A stretch of 64,000 nt of DNA from Allantophomopsis cytisporea. Taxonomy: Eukaryota; Ascomycota; Leotiomycetes; Phacidiales; Phacidiaceae. Each line of letters opens with the position of its first letter. Position 1 is the stretch's first letter. Positions 49,158 to 61,366 of this stretch are shown piece after piece. The stretch covers positions 1,054,001 to 1,118,000 of the forward strand of contig CP103020.1 in assembly GCA_024752435.1 (NCBI GenBank), written 5' to 3'. The notes beneath the pieces were generated by a model. That model did no database searches and had not been told where the DNA came from. It saw only the letters and a list, made by a program, of their open reading frames with translations. The position numbers were made by a program, and so were the translations under genes.

Positions 49158-50135
49158 GAGCCCGCAACCAAGAAAGTTTGGAGTAGTTATTGAGGGATTC
49201 GAAGGAGCCTTAGCGATGTGTTATGATACCTGTACAATGCAAGTCTTTTGATCGTATATATAGATATGAGTTCTTGCGATCTGTTCATGTGATCTGTCTG
49301 TGATTTTTATTATAATTCTAATCAAGGAGATCATGCTACAGTGTCTTTTGCCAGTAGCGAACACCTTCAAATGTCGATGGAAGAGTCAATTGCGGAAAAT
49401 CTTTGATGCTGGTGGCATGATGTCCGTAGGAGATGTCCGGTGCTTTGGGAAGGTGTTAAACAGAGTACCTCATGTGGCATAGTGCGATGCATCAAGGATC
49501 GGATACATGACATGAAAGGTAGACGTCGTCGTCGTCAACTCTTGATTTTCATTCTTTCATATTTTCCTTAACAATGAGTCGCGATGGATCAAACGATATC
49601 AATGACGATGATCGAGGCCACGGCTACCCCTCTCCAGCCCCTCTTCTCCTTAAAGGATAAAGATCGGTTAAACCTTCCGGAATATCCTTGCAACCACGTT
49701 TTGACAACCAAGCGGCAATATGTGGTCCGCAGCAGCCGCTTTGTCTCCGCAGTTCCCTCCAACAAAATGACACCAAACTATCGCATGCAATGGCATCAAA
49801 ATTTATGGAGCCTTACTACTGGGAAAAAGTGTCCACCGAGTCTTATTCCCGATTAATAATGCTATCCACTAAACACTATCTCCCTCTCTTTGACAATCCA
49901 GAGCATGCACACCTTTCGTCGGCAATTCTCATTGCTCTCTCACAATTTAAATGTTCTCAGATTCCAGTATTTGGCAAAATCTGGCATAAAATAAAACCAT
50001 TGGGGTAGACGTCACAGGGTATCTTATTCCGTCAAAGAACACCCTTATTTCCTTTCCTCGACGCCTTGTACCGACATCGCGGTCCAGTGGGGTCGAACTG
50101 CCAAAAGAAAAACAATAGAAGAAAAATATATTGAA
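49158..50135. other. Intergenic region
   Basis: About 980 bases; HSE1 3' end and transporter promoter. Frames at 49584-50008 lack any motif. No gene seen. Confidence 0.55.
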
Positions 50136-52351
50136 ATGGCCGATACTTACGACATCAATCGGGATCCGACTTTGGCGCCTGGTGCAGGTACAGAAGACGA
50201 CCATTCGCACAATTCCTCAGAGAAATCCGAAAAGGATGCAGAATGGGCTCCGATCCACTCATCCAAGACACGCTCAATCGCGAACAAGTCCAATGCGAGC
50301 AGACCAACATCTCTTCGATCAATGAGCAGAACAAGGTCCCAAAATGGCTACGGATGTGACGATGGTACTGAGGATGACAACTTCAAAGCAGGCTTGGAAG
50401 CTGGTCCTGATGAGAAGGAGGCAGACCCCTTTGAGGTAGGGTGGGATGGCGGCGAGGCCGACCCTCTGAATCCGAAGAGCATGACCAAAGCGAGGAAATG
50501 GGCGGTTGTGTTGATTGTATCAGCTGGATCTCTCTGCGTGTAAAGTTCCTCCTTTCTTTCTCAATCTCCAAATGATCTAAATATTAAGGGAAAGAAAAAA
50601 ACTGACATATGATAATAGAACATGTACTTCCTCTATATACACATCAACATATGCACAAATTCTGCCAGGTTTGCACACCTCGAGAGAAGTTGCAACACTT
50701 GGGTTGTCTCTATTTGTTCTGGGTCTTGGCTGTGGTCCAATGTTCCTTGGTCCGTTGTCCGAATTTTATGGAAGACGGCCTATCTATATGGTGTCATTCG
50801 CTTTCTTTGTTATATGGATTATCCCCTCGGCGGTTGCGAGGAATATCCAAACGATGTTGATCGCCCGGTTCTTCGATGGTCTTGCCGGTAGCGCTTTTCT
50901 CAGTGTTGCTGGTGGTACAGTTGGAGACATGTTCAACAGACAAGACCTCCAAGCTCCTATGATGATCTACACAGCCAGCCCTTTCATTGGGCCCTCGGTT
51001 GGACCACTTATTGGAGGATTCATCAACCAGTATACTAACTGGAGGTGGACATTTTATGTCCTTCTCATATGGTCAGGTGTTATGCTTGCTACCATAGTAC
51101 TTTTTGTTCCTGAAACTTACCATCCAGTGCTGTTGAGAAAGAAAGCAGAAAAGCTGCGTAAGGACACGGGTGATGATAGATGGAAGTCAGCACTTGAAAA
51201 ATCAGACAAGAAGATTTCCACGACAGTCATAACATCCCTTTACCGACCATTCCAACTTCTAGTTCTCGAGCCGATGTGCTTGAATCTGTGTCTCTTTACT
51301 GCTATTCTTCTCGGTGTCTTGTATCTCTTCTTTGGCGCCTTTTCTCTTATTTTCAAGAACAACCATGGATTCAGTGAATCACAAATTGGGCTGTGCTTCC
51401 TTGGTATCTTCGTTGGAATGATTGCTGGTATCTGCACGGATCCTATCTGGCACAAGAACTACCAAAGATTGGTCAGGAATAGAGAGGTAGCGGGTGGTGA
51501 GCCTGGTGGAAGTGAGCCCGAGTTCAGACTCCCACCAGCTATCTTGGGTGCGATCCTTGTACCTATTGGATTATTCTGGTTCGGCTGGACAACATACAGC
51601 AGTGTTCACTGGATTGTTCCCATAATTGGATCGGCCATTTTTGGAATGGGGTAAGTCCCGTCTCCTCTGATTCTCCCCTTTGATCAAAGTTCAGTCATAC
51701 ATTGTAAATGACCTCCTATGCCAAGGATAAGGCATTAGAAGTGGAGAGTAGTTGTCATGATCTGGTAGACAGTTGTACAAGCTGCGGAAATATACCCCGC
51801 TAGAGTTTGACTTATTGTACATCCAGAATCAGGTCTATCTCCGAACATGATCGATAATCAAGAAACACAAAAAGACAAAGGGCATTCACATAAAACAAGA
51901 TGGCTGATAATTTTCCAGGGTACTCCTTGTATTCTCCGGCACATTCACATTCTTGGTGGATTCTTATCCTCTTTATGCAGGTATGATAGAGCATTCGATA
52001 TCCAAAACACTTACCAAGCAGAGGGAATTGTCACTGACTGTTCTCAGCGAGTGCATTGGCTGCGAATAGCTTCGCTCGCAGCTCGTTCGCAGCAGCCTTT
52101 CCCTTATTTGGAGTACAAAGTAAGTTGACTATGCGCCCTGATATGAATCCTAGTCAGGGCAACATGCACTGCAATATGATAAATATAAAGATGCTGATAT
52201 ATGACGCCATGCAGTGTATGATAAGCTGGGATACCAGTGGGCCACATCTCTACTGGCATTTTTGACGGTGGCTATGATGCCATTTCCGTACATATTCTTC
52301 AAGTATGGAAAAAGGATACGAGGTACCAGTCGTTTTGCTTCAAACAAGTAA
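50136..52351 (+). CDS. MFS transporter, DHA1 drug:H+ antiporter type
   Basis: Twelve-helix plasma-membrane exporter. Exons 50136-50539, 50619-51650, 51919-51980, 52048-52119 and 52215-52351 give 568 residues. About 115 hydrophilic N-terminal residues, rich in acidic residues and Ser, precede helix 1. Loop 2-3 has the MFS motif GPLSEFYGRRP, and helix 5 carries the antiporter motif region FIGPSVGPLIGGFI. VDSYPLYAASALAANSF and YDKLGYQWATSLLAF are typical of the last helices in the fungal polyamine/multidrug group (TPO1, FLU1). The third intron boundary sits after a 268-base intron that is long for this window. Substrate cannot be read from sequence. Confidence 0.93.
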
Positions 52352-52663
52352 AACGTGGAGAGCTGGAATGGCCATGGTTCTCTTGTGTTTTTGATTGGGT
52401 TTTTTCTTCTTTCTTGTAATTCTGAGATACCATGGCCGCGCATGTGTGTACTATATGTCGTACATGAGCATTCGATAATTTGATGACTACATATACACCA
52501 GCAGCAAGCAATTATTAATAACACACCTTTGCATATATGCAAACATACATACTTAGATAATATATTACGAAGCGTCCACACATGCACTAGCAGTTCATGT
52601 ACGCGTGGTATTTATGGGTGGCCGCACCTGAGAAACATTATGGTCTCCTCTTGACCCTCGCCC

Positions 52664-52693
52664 ACTGCACACTGCACACTGCACACTGCACAC
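52664..52693. repeat. Tandem CTGCACA repeat
   Basis: Four copies of a 7-base unit (CTGCACA) in a row. Confidence 0.9.
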
Positions 52694-52929
52694 TTCTTCC
52701 AGGGCTGTGTGTGCGCCATCCTGCGTTACGGAGCAAGGTGATGTTGTTCAGAGGGGTGAAGATGACCATTGGACACCTGAACTTAAAGAGGTAGGGTAAG
52801 CTGTCAACCTCTAGCATCATGGTACTTTATACTTTATTAAAAAGCTTATTCAAGGAGGGTTATTCGTTCGAGATGTTCCATGCAGCTAACACACCGTATA
52901 CTGCGTAAGGATGGCCGGTTTCTGCCCAT

Positions 52930-52998
52930 GGCCCTTCCGCCCCCCCTCCTCCTTCCTCCCTCCTCCCCTCCTCCTCCCCTCCTCCTCTCCTCCTCTCC
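52930..52998. repeat. C/T-only tract (CCTCCT-rich)
   Basis: About 70 nearly uninterrupted pyrimidines on the plus strand, mainly CCTCCT/CCCTCC units. Confidence 0.85.
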
Positions 52999-53186
52999 GC
53001 TGCATCTCATTCATACTCATGCAGCTCATGGCCTCTCACTCTCTATCTTACTTTGTGATTGTCAATGATGCCACCGTTTCTTTTCGTCCTATGTCATTGT
53101 GACGGTGAACTGAGTTTGTGGGGCCCCATCCAACATCCAATTCAATTTAGTGGACTTTTCTATTCTATGTCTCTTATGTCTGTGTG

Positions 53187-53211
53187 TCTCTCTCTCTCTC
53201 TCTCTCTCTCT
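53187..53211. repeat. (TC)n microsatellite
   Basis: About twelve TC units. Confidence 0.9.
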
Positions 53212-54080
53212 TTTTTGTCTGAGATCGTCTGGTCTGATGAAGTGCATGTGCATTGCAGAAATAGAGTTGCAATGTGGTCGAGGAGTCCTTTGCTTTATTA
53301 TGCCATGTGTATCTTTCATCTATTTCATACTTTAGTTTCAATTGAGCGCGTGGTTCAATCGTACTGCCTTTGTCTTCCCCCTATACAGGCGATGGGAAGA
53401 CTCAAGATTTGCAAAAAGGGTGTCTTGAGATTTTCGTGATGAGTAAGTAGGTAGGTATCTAAAGTATGGAGTAGCTGTCGTCTCGTGTGTGGTACCTGTC
53501 AGCCACACTGATCATGTGTCGTGTGCGCAAATCAATTGCGTGTATGTGTCAGTGTTGCTGATCCCCTTGTGTCTATCTATTATGTCTGTGCCTGTGTTTA
53601 TGTCTGTGCCTCTCTGATCCTGTGAACCCCGATGTCTGTAATGTCTTTCCAAGCTATCAAGCTAGTTGACTAAGGCGCATACATACTGTACACAGGAGGT
53701 AGCTGACCAGGTAGCTGGCTGGTGGACGCATGAAACTTTTCTTGCTTATGCTTTGTGCTTGTTGTGCTTTTGACGTGCTTGTGCTTATGCTGGCACACTG
53801 GCACGCCGGGGTCTGGTATGGTACTGCGGAAAAATTCTGATGCCGTGTTGGCCGCATGAGAGGTCAAACGTAAATAGTCTGTCCATGGACGACGACGGCT
53901 ATCATACGTCTCACGGCTTGCTCCTGTTATTCATAGACTTCTCATTACGCGTAGAGGGAGAGGGAGAGGAAGTCTGACAAGGCAAAGGACTATGAGTACG
54001 AGATTAGTAGAAAGTTTGAGAAGTCAAATTTGCATTTGTTCCCTGCTTTACTTCGTTTTTACACCCTGGGACCTACATAC

Positions 54081-54137
54081 ATATATACATCCATCCATCC
54101 ATCCATACATACATACATACATACATACATACATACC
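54081..54137. repeat. ATCC/ATAC tetranucleotide repeat
   Basis: CATCCATCC units pass directly into CATA units, a compound tetranucleotide microsatellite of about 55 bases. Confidence 0.9.
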
Positions 54138-54627
54138 ATACCTATGCTTTTGATGTGATGGAAGAAACCCACAGGCAGGAAGAAAGAAGGGGGAAAGACA
54201 AATGACAGCTTTGATAAATAGATCAAGATTACGAGGGTGTACGAGGGATATGGTCGTTGAACCAATGATAGAGACTGCGTATTTCGGAGTCATGTATTTT
54301 ATATTGTGATGATCTTAGTACAAGTCAGTCAATCTATGACGATGAGAAGGAAGTTCACTTTTGATTTCCAAGCACTTCATATATTCTACATACTCATTAA
54401 CTGACTCGGGGGACAGTGGCTTTTCGTAGAATGCTGTTGCCAAGACATAGAGTAGGGATGAGTGAAGTGACGAATACGTACCTGTTGATAATGTAAGTGA
54501 TAAGTAACAAGTAACAAGCAACGAGTGATAACAAGGTTAAATAGACAGAACGGTTACACAAATGAGTTGAATGAGTGTGATGAGCATGAGCGGAAGAACT
54601 TACTTGAATTTGACCTTGACCAAAGAT

Positions 54628-54664
54628 CGAGACCGAGACCGAGACCAAGACCGAGACCCAGACC
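54628..54664. repeat. GAGACC hexanucleotide repeat
   Basis: Six units of GAGACC with small changes (AAGACC, CAGACC). Confidence 0.85.
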
Positions 54665-54873
54665 AGCTGGACTGAGCATTGATTGACCTCAGAGCCCCTG
54701 CCATTTGCTTTACTGTGTAAGTAGGCAATATGTGCGTATGTAGTGAGTATTCTATGTATATACCGCACAAATGACACTTACTTACCTATTTAGGCACTAT
54801 GTAGTAAACTACCCGGTAAATGCTTGGCCTTTTTATTCGTCAATACCACGGCTAAGTTACACTCACTCACTCA

Positions 54874-54877
<4 letters not shown>

Positions 54878-54937
<60 letters not shown>

Positions 54938-54938
54938 A
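54878..54938. repeat. Long (TC)n microsatellite
   Basis: About thirty TC units with one A interruption near the end; the longest dinucleotide run in the window. Confidence 0.92.
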
Positions 54939-55021
54939 CCTTACTCGATACTCTCTCTACTACGTACTTACTCTGCCTACTCTACTCTTACTATTACCTC
55001 ACTCATTCTACCTACATACAC

Positions 55022-55125
55022 TTACATGACATTACATGACATTACATTACTTTACCTTACCTTACCTTACTTTACCTTACCTTACCTTACCTTACCTTCC
55101 CTTCCCTTCCCTTCCCTTTCCTTAC
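55022..55125. repeat. TTACC/TTCCC pentanucleotide repeat
   Basis: CATTACATGA units change to CTTACCTTACC and then CTTCCCTTCC over about 100 bases, showing stepwise drift of one short unit. Confidence 0.9.
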
Positions 55126-55201
55126 CCTGCCTGCCTCACCTCACCTCACCTACCTCAACTCTTCGCATCTCCAACGCCGCGCCTGACCCCGCATACGCAT
55201 C

Positions 55202-55260
55202 ACAGCACACCACAGTACAGCACACCACAGTACAGCACACCACAGTACAGCACACCACAG
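55202..55260. repeat. 15-base minisatellite, four copies
   Basis: Unit ACAGCACACCACAGT repeats four times with almost no change. Confidence 0.92.
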
Positions 55261-56156
55261 CTCAAACCTTCACACAACACAATCTTCTCACCTCACAACC
55301 ATCTATCGATCTATACAATACTGCGACATTTCATAGTCAATTTACCCCAATCCCAGCTATCTTTTCCATATTCATGCTCTACGCAATGTTCTAACCAAAA
55401 CAAAACAAAAATACCCCCCAAAAGTCAACTTTGTCCAATCTCAAAAAGATCCAACCAAAAAAAAAAAAAGTAAACTATCACCCCAGACTCCTCTAATTCA
55501 CCTGCGCTATCTGCACGCACCTTTGGGCATCAGCTATCTCTTTCTCCACACCCAGTCCAACAACACGACCTCCTCCTCCTTCGACCAAAGAAAAATACCT
55601 ACTCAATCAGCCCGCAGCAACACCGGCCACCTGCAGTAAAGCATCGTGACACAACCACTACCTCTCAAACATCGCGTGATCCATGAACTCTGTTGCGCAT
55701 ACATAAGCGATCCCTCCGAATTATACGTACAAGAAGCCGGTCCTGACAAGGGTTGCGACAAGATAAACCCATTGTCAACCGGCGACAGTGGAAGTCGCAT
55801 GGCAACAGGTGCTGGAGCCCGTCTTTCCACGCCAGCGAAACGTGTGGAGCTTGGAATACTGCGGAAGGCTGCAGGCGCCTCGTGCAGGCGCTGAAGCAGC
55901 TGTGAAAAAAATAATAAGTTGGTGCGTTACCATCCATACGAGTGTTTCGCAGATGCGATAGGTGCAGCGCGCTCTCTCATTGGCGCTTATCAGCACCTTT
56001 GTGCATTGTTTGGGGGAAGCAAGCTTGTGGTAAGAGGGCTTTCTGTGGCTACACTGGTCCTCAGGGATCATCGTTAGCCATCTTTTCAACAAAGTTTGTG
56101 GGAGACGGCTAAACAGTTTGGAAGGTCAAAGGATCGATACATAAGCTACGAACATC

Positions 56157-58460
56157 ATGCCGGAAGAACAGGACATCGAAGAAGTCTCGGATGCCGCGTC
56201 GGATAATGACTACGAGGACTCAAAGGGACCTGAGGAGGGTGATTCAATGGCCGACCACAAGTCAATATCAGAAAACGAAAACGGTAACGCTGAAGGAATG
56301 GCAGACTCGACACCCTCTACGGCAAAGCCGAAACTGGATCCAAAGGATCCTCTACGGCCACGAAGGAAAAAGGCTAGACGGGCTTGCTTTGCTTGCCAAA
56401 GAGCACATCTGACTTGTGGTGAGTTTTTCAAGTGTTATGCCCTGAGCATTTCATATTCCCTATATCCCTAGAGCTATCCACGCTCACTGTATAATCTTTG
56501 ATGAGTTTGTATACGTCACACCTAGCTGTCGAGCCTATTCAAGTCTACAAAAGGATCAATGCTGAATGCCATGTAGGAGACGAACGTCCCTGCCAACGGT
56601 GTATCAAACGTGGGATTCCAGATGCATGCCAGGATGGAGTCCGAAAGAAGGCCAAGTATCTTCACGATGCCCCTCCGGAAGCATTACGACCGGTTCTAGG
56701 TCCCTCGTATGGCCAAATCACCACTCGAACAAATGTATCTAATGGAGGCTCTGCCTCTGAGACCTCTCCAGGAATGGGTGGTTTTTTTCCCCAAGCCCAG
56801 GCATCCGCAAATTATCCCATGTATACTGGAAATCGACCAACGCAAATGCCACCACCGTTACAAGAGTCTTTATCATACAACAGCCAGAATTCTCCTATGG
56901 CCACGAGTTTTGCAAGCAACGACCGGAGCAACTCCATACAGGGCATATCAGGACCGCCCATTCAGCCAACTGGAGATGACCAGAACCAAGCTGCATTCAG
57001 TGGATCGTTGTTCGACCCCAGCAATCCGGCGTTGTTCAACTTTGACCTCGAAGGTCTGAATTTTGGCAACCACTATGGTGCTCTTGAATTCGGGATGTTA
57101 GGACACATGTCGTCCGGTGCTGCGGAAACTCCAGCCACGGACAAGAGCGGTTCCATGTCACAACAGGGCGGAAGTGATATGGCTTTCAATACTGGTACCG
57201 TTTATGGAAATCAGTATGGTCAGATGTTCCCTCAGCAGGATACAATCGTCCCTGATTTTGGTGCGATAGATCGACAGAATTCTGGTAGCTTATTTGCAAA
57301 TGGCCATGAGCTGCGGAATCAACATCTTCCTCATGCTTATGCTATCGCTGCTGGTCCAGCAAGCTTAGCAAGTCCTAGCACAGATGCAAGTCCACAGGCA
57401 AGCGGCATGGGGTTTGATAGCTCTCCGACCGGCACTCCATTCCAGAGCCATGCTAGTCAGCCACATCCTCGACCGCATAACCGCAATGGATCCAAGACAA
57501 CAACGCCTCGTGTGGGCCCACAATCAGTTCTTGGGAAGCGTTCCCGAGACGCGTCTGCTATCTACGATACCGTCAAGGAACCATACTCCTACACCACTGG
57601 GTTTCATTCCCTGACCGCCTTCATACAACGTCGGTTCTCTCCAAACAAGACCTTGAAAATTGCAAAGGCTCTTGCTTCTATTCGGCCTTCTTTCATTTCG
57701 TGTACCAAAACCCTGAATAGACAGGATCTTATCTTTATGGAGAAGTGCTTTCAGCGTACGCTTTTTGAATATGAGGATTTTATGGTTCACTGTTGTACAC
57801 CTACATTGGTTTGCAGGCGAACAGGCGAGGTTGCTGCGGTCAATAAGGAATTCACCTTGTTAACAGGCTGGAAGAAAGACGTCTTACTGGGCAAGGAAGC
57901 AAATCTTAATGTCAATACAGGTCAGTCATCGAAAGATCTAGCCAGTGGCAATTCAAGCACATTTGGCACAGGAAAGGGAGGCTTGGCCACACCGAGGAAT
58001 CAAAATCAAGGACAAGAAGGAAGACCTCAGCCTGTATTTTTAGCCGAATTACTTGACGACGACTCCGTTATCGAGTTCTATGAGGATTTTGCTAAGCTTG
58101 CTTTCGGGGACTCTCGTGGAAGTGTCAACACTCGATGTAGCCTCCTCAAGTACCAAACCAAAGACTCAAACTCAGAAGAGGAAGTTGAAGTCAAAGAAGA
58201 AGGGCACCTTGCATCACATAGGAGAGCAAACATGGGTGGACCTTCAGGTCAACTTGGAGGCCGGATCAGCAGGATTGATGGGAGTGAAAGCATGGCAAGA
58301 TTGGAAAAAGATGGTAAGATGGATTGTACCTATTGTTGGACTGTTAAGCGAGATGTGTTTGACATTCCGATGCTGATTGTCATGAATGTAAGTCCATAAT
58401 ACTCTTTTCGTTGTTTGCGGCTCTGGACTCACAGTACTACAGTTTCTACCATGCATATAA
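56157..58460 (+). CDS. acuK: Transcription activator of gluconeogenesis (acuK/ERT1)
   Basis: Zn2Cys6 transcription factor that, with AcuM in Aspergillus, turns on PEP carboxykinase and fructose-bisphosphatase genes. Exons 56157-56418, 56577-58387 and 58443-58460 give 696 residues. The zinc cluster uses Cys77, 80, 87, 93, 96 and 105 and is split by a 158-base intron. The surrounding blocks RRKKARRACFACQRAHLTC and GVRKKAKYLHDAPPEALRPV identify the family. The middle is Q/N/S-rich and probably the activation region. A PAS-like domain covers about 420-640 (TPTLVCRRTGEVAAVNKEF, then FLAELLDDDSVIEFYEDFA). The last exon adds only five residues, FLPCI, which complete the expected end [23 protein letters not shown]. 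Confidence 0.94.
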
Positions 58461-58819
58461 GCGATTGAGGCTGCCCGCATGGATGGTTGTGTGAAATATG
58501 GAGTTTTGTGGAATGGTACCGGCTCGTAGAGACATTCCGCATTGGACCGGCGGACTTTTGCATGGGAAAGGAGTTTGGTGCTGTTACTATTCTTGCTTTG
58601 GGCAAAGAGAAGTCATCACGGCATGGTTATAGTATCCGTCAATGCTCTTATCAACGAAGACGCGGATCTTCTAGTCTGTATTGATTGGTTTTATCTATCG
58701 TCTAAATACTTTCTTTCTCTTTCTTGCTTGGTACGCCATCCGTTTGTCTCTGATCGTTTATTAAACTCCCACTTATCCTGCCTGCCACTCTTCACGCAAT
58801 CCATCTCTCCTGACTATAA
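58461..58819. other. Convergent intergenic region
   Basis: 359 bases with the 3' ends of acuK and FMN1. No gene seen. Confidence 0.6.
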
Positions 58820-59551
58820 TCACTGTGCATTTGATGCACCCCAAAGATAAGGGTCATTTCGTCTCCTTTGCCACTCTTCACGTGCCAAACTACGCTTTGT
58901 GACTTCAATATCCTCGTTGATATCTTCGATCAAGCTCTCCACAGATACGTAATCGTACTCGGGCCTGATGAACCCCAAGATGCTAATAGCAATATCTCGC
59001 TCGTAGAAGTCCTGCTTAAACTTGTGTAGAATGTGAACTTCCTAAAACACCACCCAAGCATTAGTTACGAGAAACTGGTGATGGACATGGGGAAGGGTCC
59101 CCATACAGCTGATCGAACAGTGTTCTTGTAGAATGGATTGTAGCCTATACTCATGACCATGGGGAATTGCTGCCACCCCTCTTTTTTCGCACTCTCCGGC
59201 ACAACCTTTGTGCTCTCCTCGCTCGCTGGCTCATCGGCCGACAGCTTCACGCCCGCCCATCCAAAGTAGACACCACTCTCACATTTCTCAATCCAAGGAG
59301 TGTTTTCGACAGGGATATTCGCCGTCGGGATACCGAGCTGTCGAGTATTAGCCACACATTCCTCTCAATACCTCTCAACGCAAAATTAATAAGAAACAGC
59401 AGCACTGTCGGAAGCGCTTTCTACTACAACGCACCTCTTTCGAACCACGCCCAAATCCTGACACGACCTTGCCGTTCATGCGCAGTGGGAATGGAGGCTC
59501 GGGGCCCGAGTCCGCGCCGATTATCTTCGCTCGTGGGCCGTCTGGTCTCAT
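58820..59551 (-). CDS. FMN1: Riboflavin kinase
   Basis: Phosphorylates riboflavin to FMN with ATP. Exons on the minus strand are 59435-59551, 59107-59337 and 58820-59041, giving 189 residues. The nucleotide and flavin loop reads GKVVSGFGRGSKE-LGIPTANIP across the first intron. GVYFGWAGV, MVMSIGYNPFYKNTVRSAEV and HILHKFKQDFYERDIAISIL are the other family blocks. The start was placed at MRPDGPRAKI; an ATG seven codons upstream is possible. FMN supply serves flavoproteins, including the nearby flavin pathways only in the general sense. Confidence 0.95.
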
Positions 59552-60657
59552 GATTTCGCAATGTAATATCAACCTCGACGGATGTTTTGGTTGTCTTGTT
59601 TTTGTGTCTGGCTGGAGTTAGGACGAGGGGAGCTGCGCGAGTCACGAACGTGGGGGCGTTAGGTAAGATATTTTGGAAGCTATGTAAGCAAGAGGCTGAC
59701 GATTTAATCGATAAGAGTCCCGCCGGAAAGGCCGCCGGAGCCGGTTCCGATGGATGACGCCTTCAGATCCCGATATGTTGGCGTGTGATAAGTTTGTAGT
59801 GTAAGGCAGTGTTTTGGTGAAGGGGGAGTGTCATCGTCATTACTTTAGGTGTTGTCGAATAGTGAATCTTTCTTGCTTATCATCTACAGAAGAAGCTCAG
59901 AAAAGACATCCTCTAAAATACTCAATCATCAAACCATTCAAAGTGCTACTCTATCGATGGCAATGACCGACAAGTTCTATGACGGGCCGCCCGAAAATAT
60001 ACAGCTCTATATACATAAGTTGCTTCTAGCAATTGTTCAATATGGTTTCCAATAACACTACAGTTTGGAGTAGAATTAGTATAGCATGTGGTAACTCAGT
60101 AACCGCTCTCAGAATTCATAGTGTCGATGATAACTATAGAAGATCCGGACTTTTGGTAGATCGCAATATTTACGTTTAAGTGCATGTATTCAAACATTCC
60201 TGTTTTATTCTCAGCCTATTCATGTCTCCACAGTGCTTAATCCCTCCTGTATTATTGTGTTCTTGCTTTTTCCTGACGTTGGGCAAGGGTACATACAGCT
60301 GCCAGCCTTCCCAATTACCACCCTTGTCGGCCTCAAAGGCAGATGGCTGGGCAACCAATAATTCAGACTGATTGGAAGTACAAGAACAACAACATCAACA
60401 GCCATCTGCGCTGTGCGATTTTACTACCTCTCACTTCTTTCCATTCCTCGAAGAAATTCATACTTTAAGTAGTCGAAATTTAAACCCATCGAAGCTACTT
60501 GTGAGAGTGTACGCTTCGCCAATATCAATATATATTATTCCAACCACTACAAAATTCAACTTCTCCGCTGATCAAGCCGAAATTATATTACCAAGCAACT
60601 CGAAAAATAGAAAAGGGAGATACTCTCAAAGATCCAACCCCCATACAACTCGTCGAG
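59552..60657. other. Divergent intergenic region
   Basis: About 1.1 kb between FMN1 and the small membrane ORF. No gene seen. Confidence 0.55.
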
Positions 60658-60804
60658 ATGCGCAGAAATATTGTCATAGCCGTTATCATCATTATCCTCT
60701 TCCTCCTACTGGCCCTAGTCGCATATGGCATATCGCGTCTTGTGAGGGCTGCTCGCGGTTCGGATGGCTCAGGTTCAAGTGAGGATAGTCTCGATGATGA
60801 TTAA
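60658..60804 (+). CDS. Small single-helix membrane protein, 48 residues
   Basis: ATG at 60658 opens MRRNIVIAVIIIILFLLLAL, one strong membrane helix (about 4-24), followed by a basic stretch (SRLVRAARG) and an acidic Ser-rich end (SSEDSLDDD). The leader just upstream (AAAGATCCAACCCCC...) looks like fungal 5' sequence. The even split of charges around the helix suggests a real tail-exposed membrane peptide. I do not recognise a family, and short hydrophobic frames also arise by chance. Confidence 0.5.
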   Translation: MRRNIVIAVIIIILFLLLALVAYGISRLVRAARGSDGSGSSEDSLDDD

Positions 60805-61366
60805 ATGGCTGGATGGAGCCATGGTTCAAAAGGTCGAGGGAGAAATCAAATACTGGATGATTGCAAGGAGTTGGGAAATGTTGGAAAAAATGGTTGATAT
60901 AATTCACGAGGTGCGGTTATGGCATTGGGATGCGAGGAAGCAATGATAGACTTCCATGGCATTGGACACTTGGGATTCGTTTCGCTGGTTGTGTGTTGGG
61001 TACTGGAAACATATCACATCAGTGGCATAGCGTAACAGCGGCTGAGCACAGAGTTAGACACAGGAGTCCAGTGTATATATACCATCAGATATAATGAGGA
61101 TCACGAAATGAACTAGTTTACATGATTTTATCATCAATGGCAGTAGATAAGCTTGAACAGTTCTGCCCAGCCGCTTTTGACCCAATTTTTGAATTTTTTT
61201 GTCCCCCTAACCTAATGATGCTGTATCGAGTGAGATACTAAATAGTGTAAGAGAGTAGAGTCCTTAGCACTATGGTTCCATTTTGAACGTAGAAGCAGTC
61301 CGGCAGAAGGAACTCTCTACCGAGATGAATGAGAAACCCATAAGCATATACCATCGTATGGCTCCT
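60805..61366. other. Convergent intergenic region
   Basis: About 560 bases between the small ORF and the zinc-finger protein gene. No gene seen. Confidence 0.55.

Larger units (their letters stand above)
52352..56156. other. Long gene-poor region rich in simple repeats
   Basis: About 3.8 kb upstream of acuK with many simple repeats (listed separately) and no supported gene. Frames such as 54771-55394 are read through the repeats. The last kilobase may be a long acuK leader or promoter. Confidence 0.6.

Noticed and set aside
54771..55394. 207-residue frame on the plus strand
   Set aside because: It is translated straight through TC, TTACC and minisatellite repeats.
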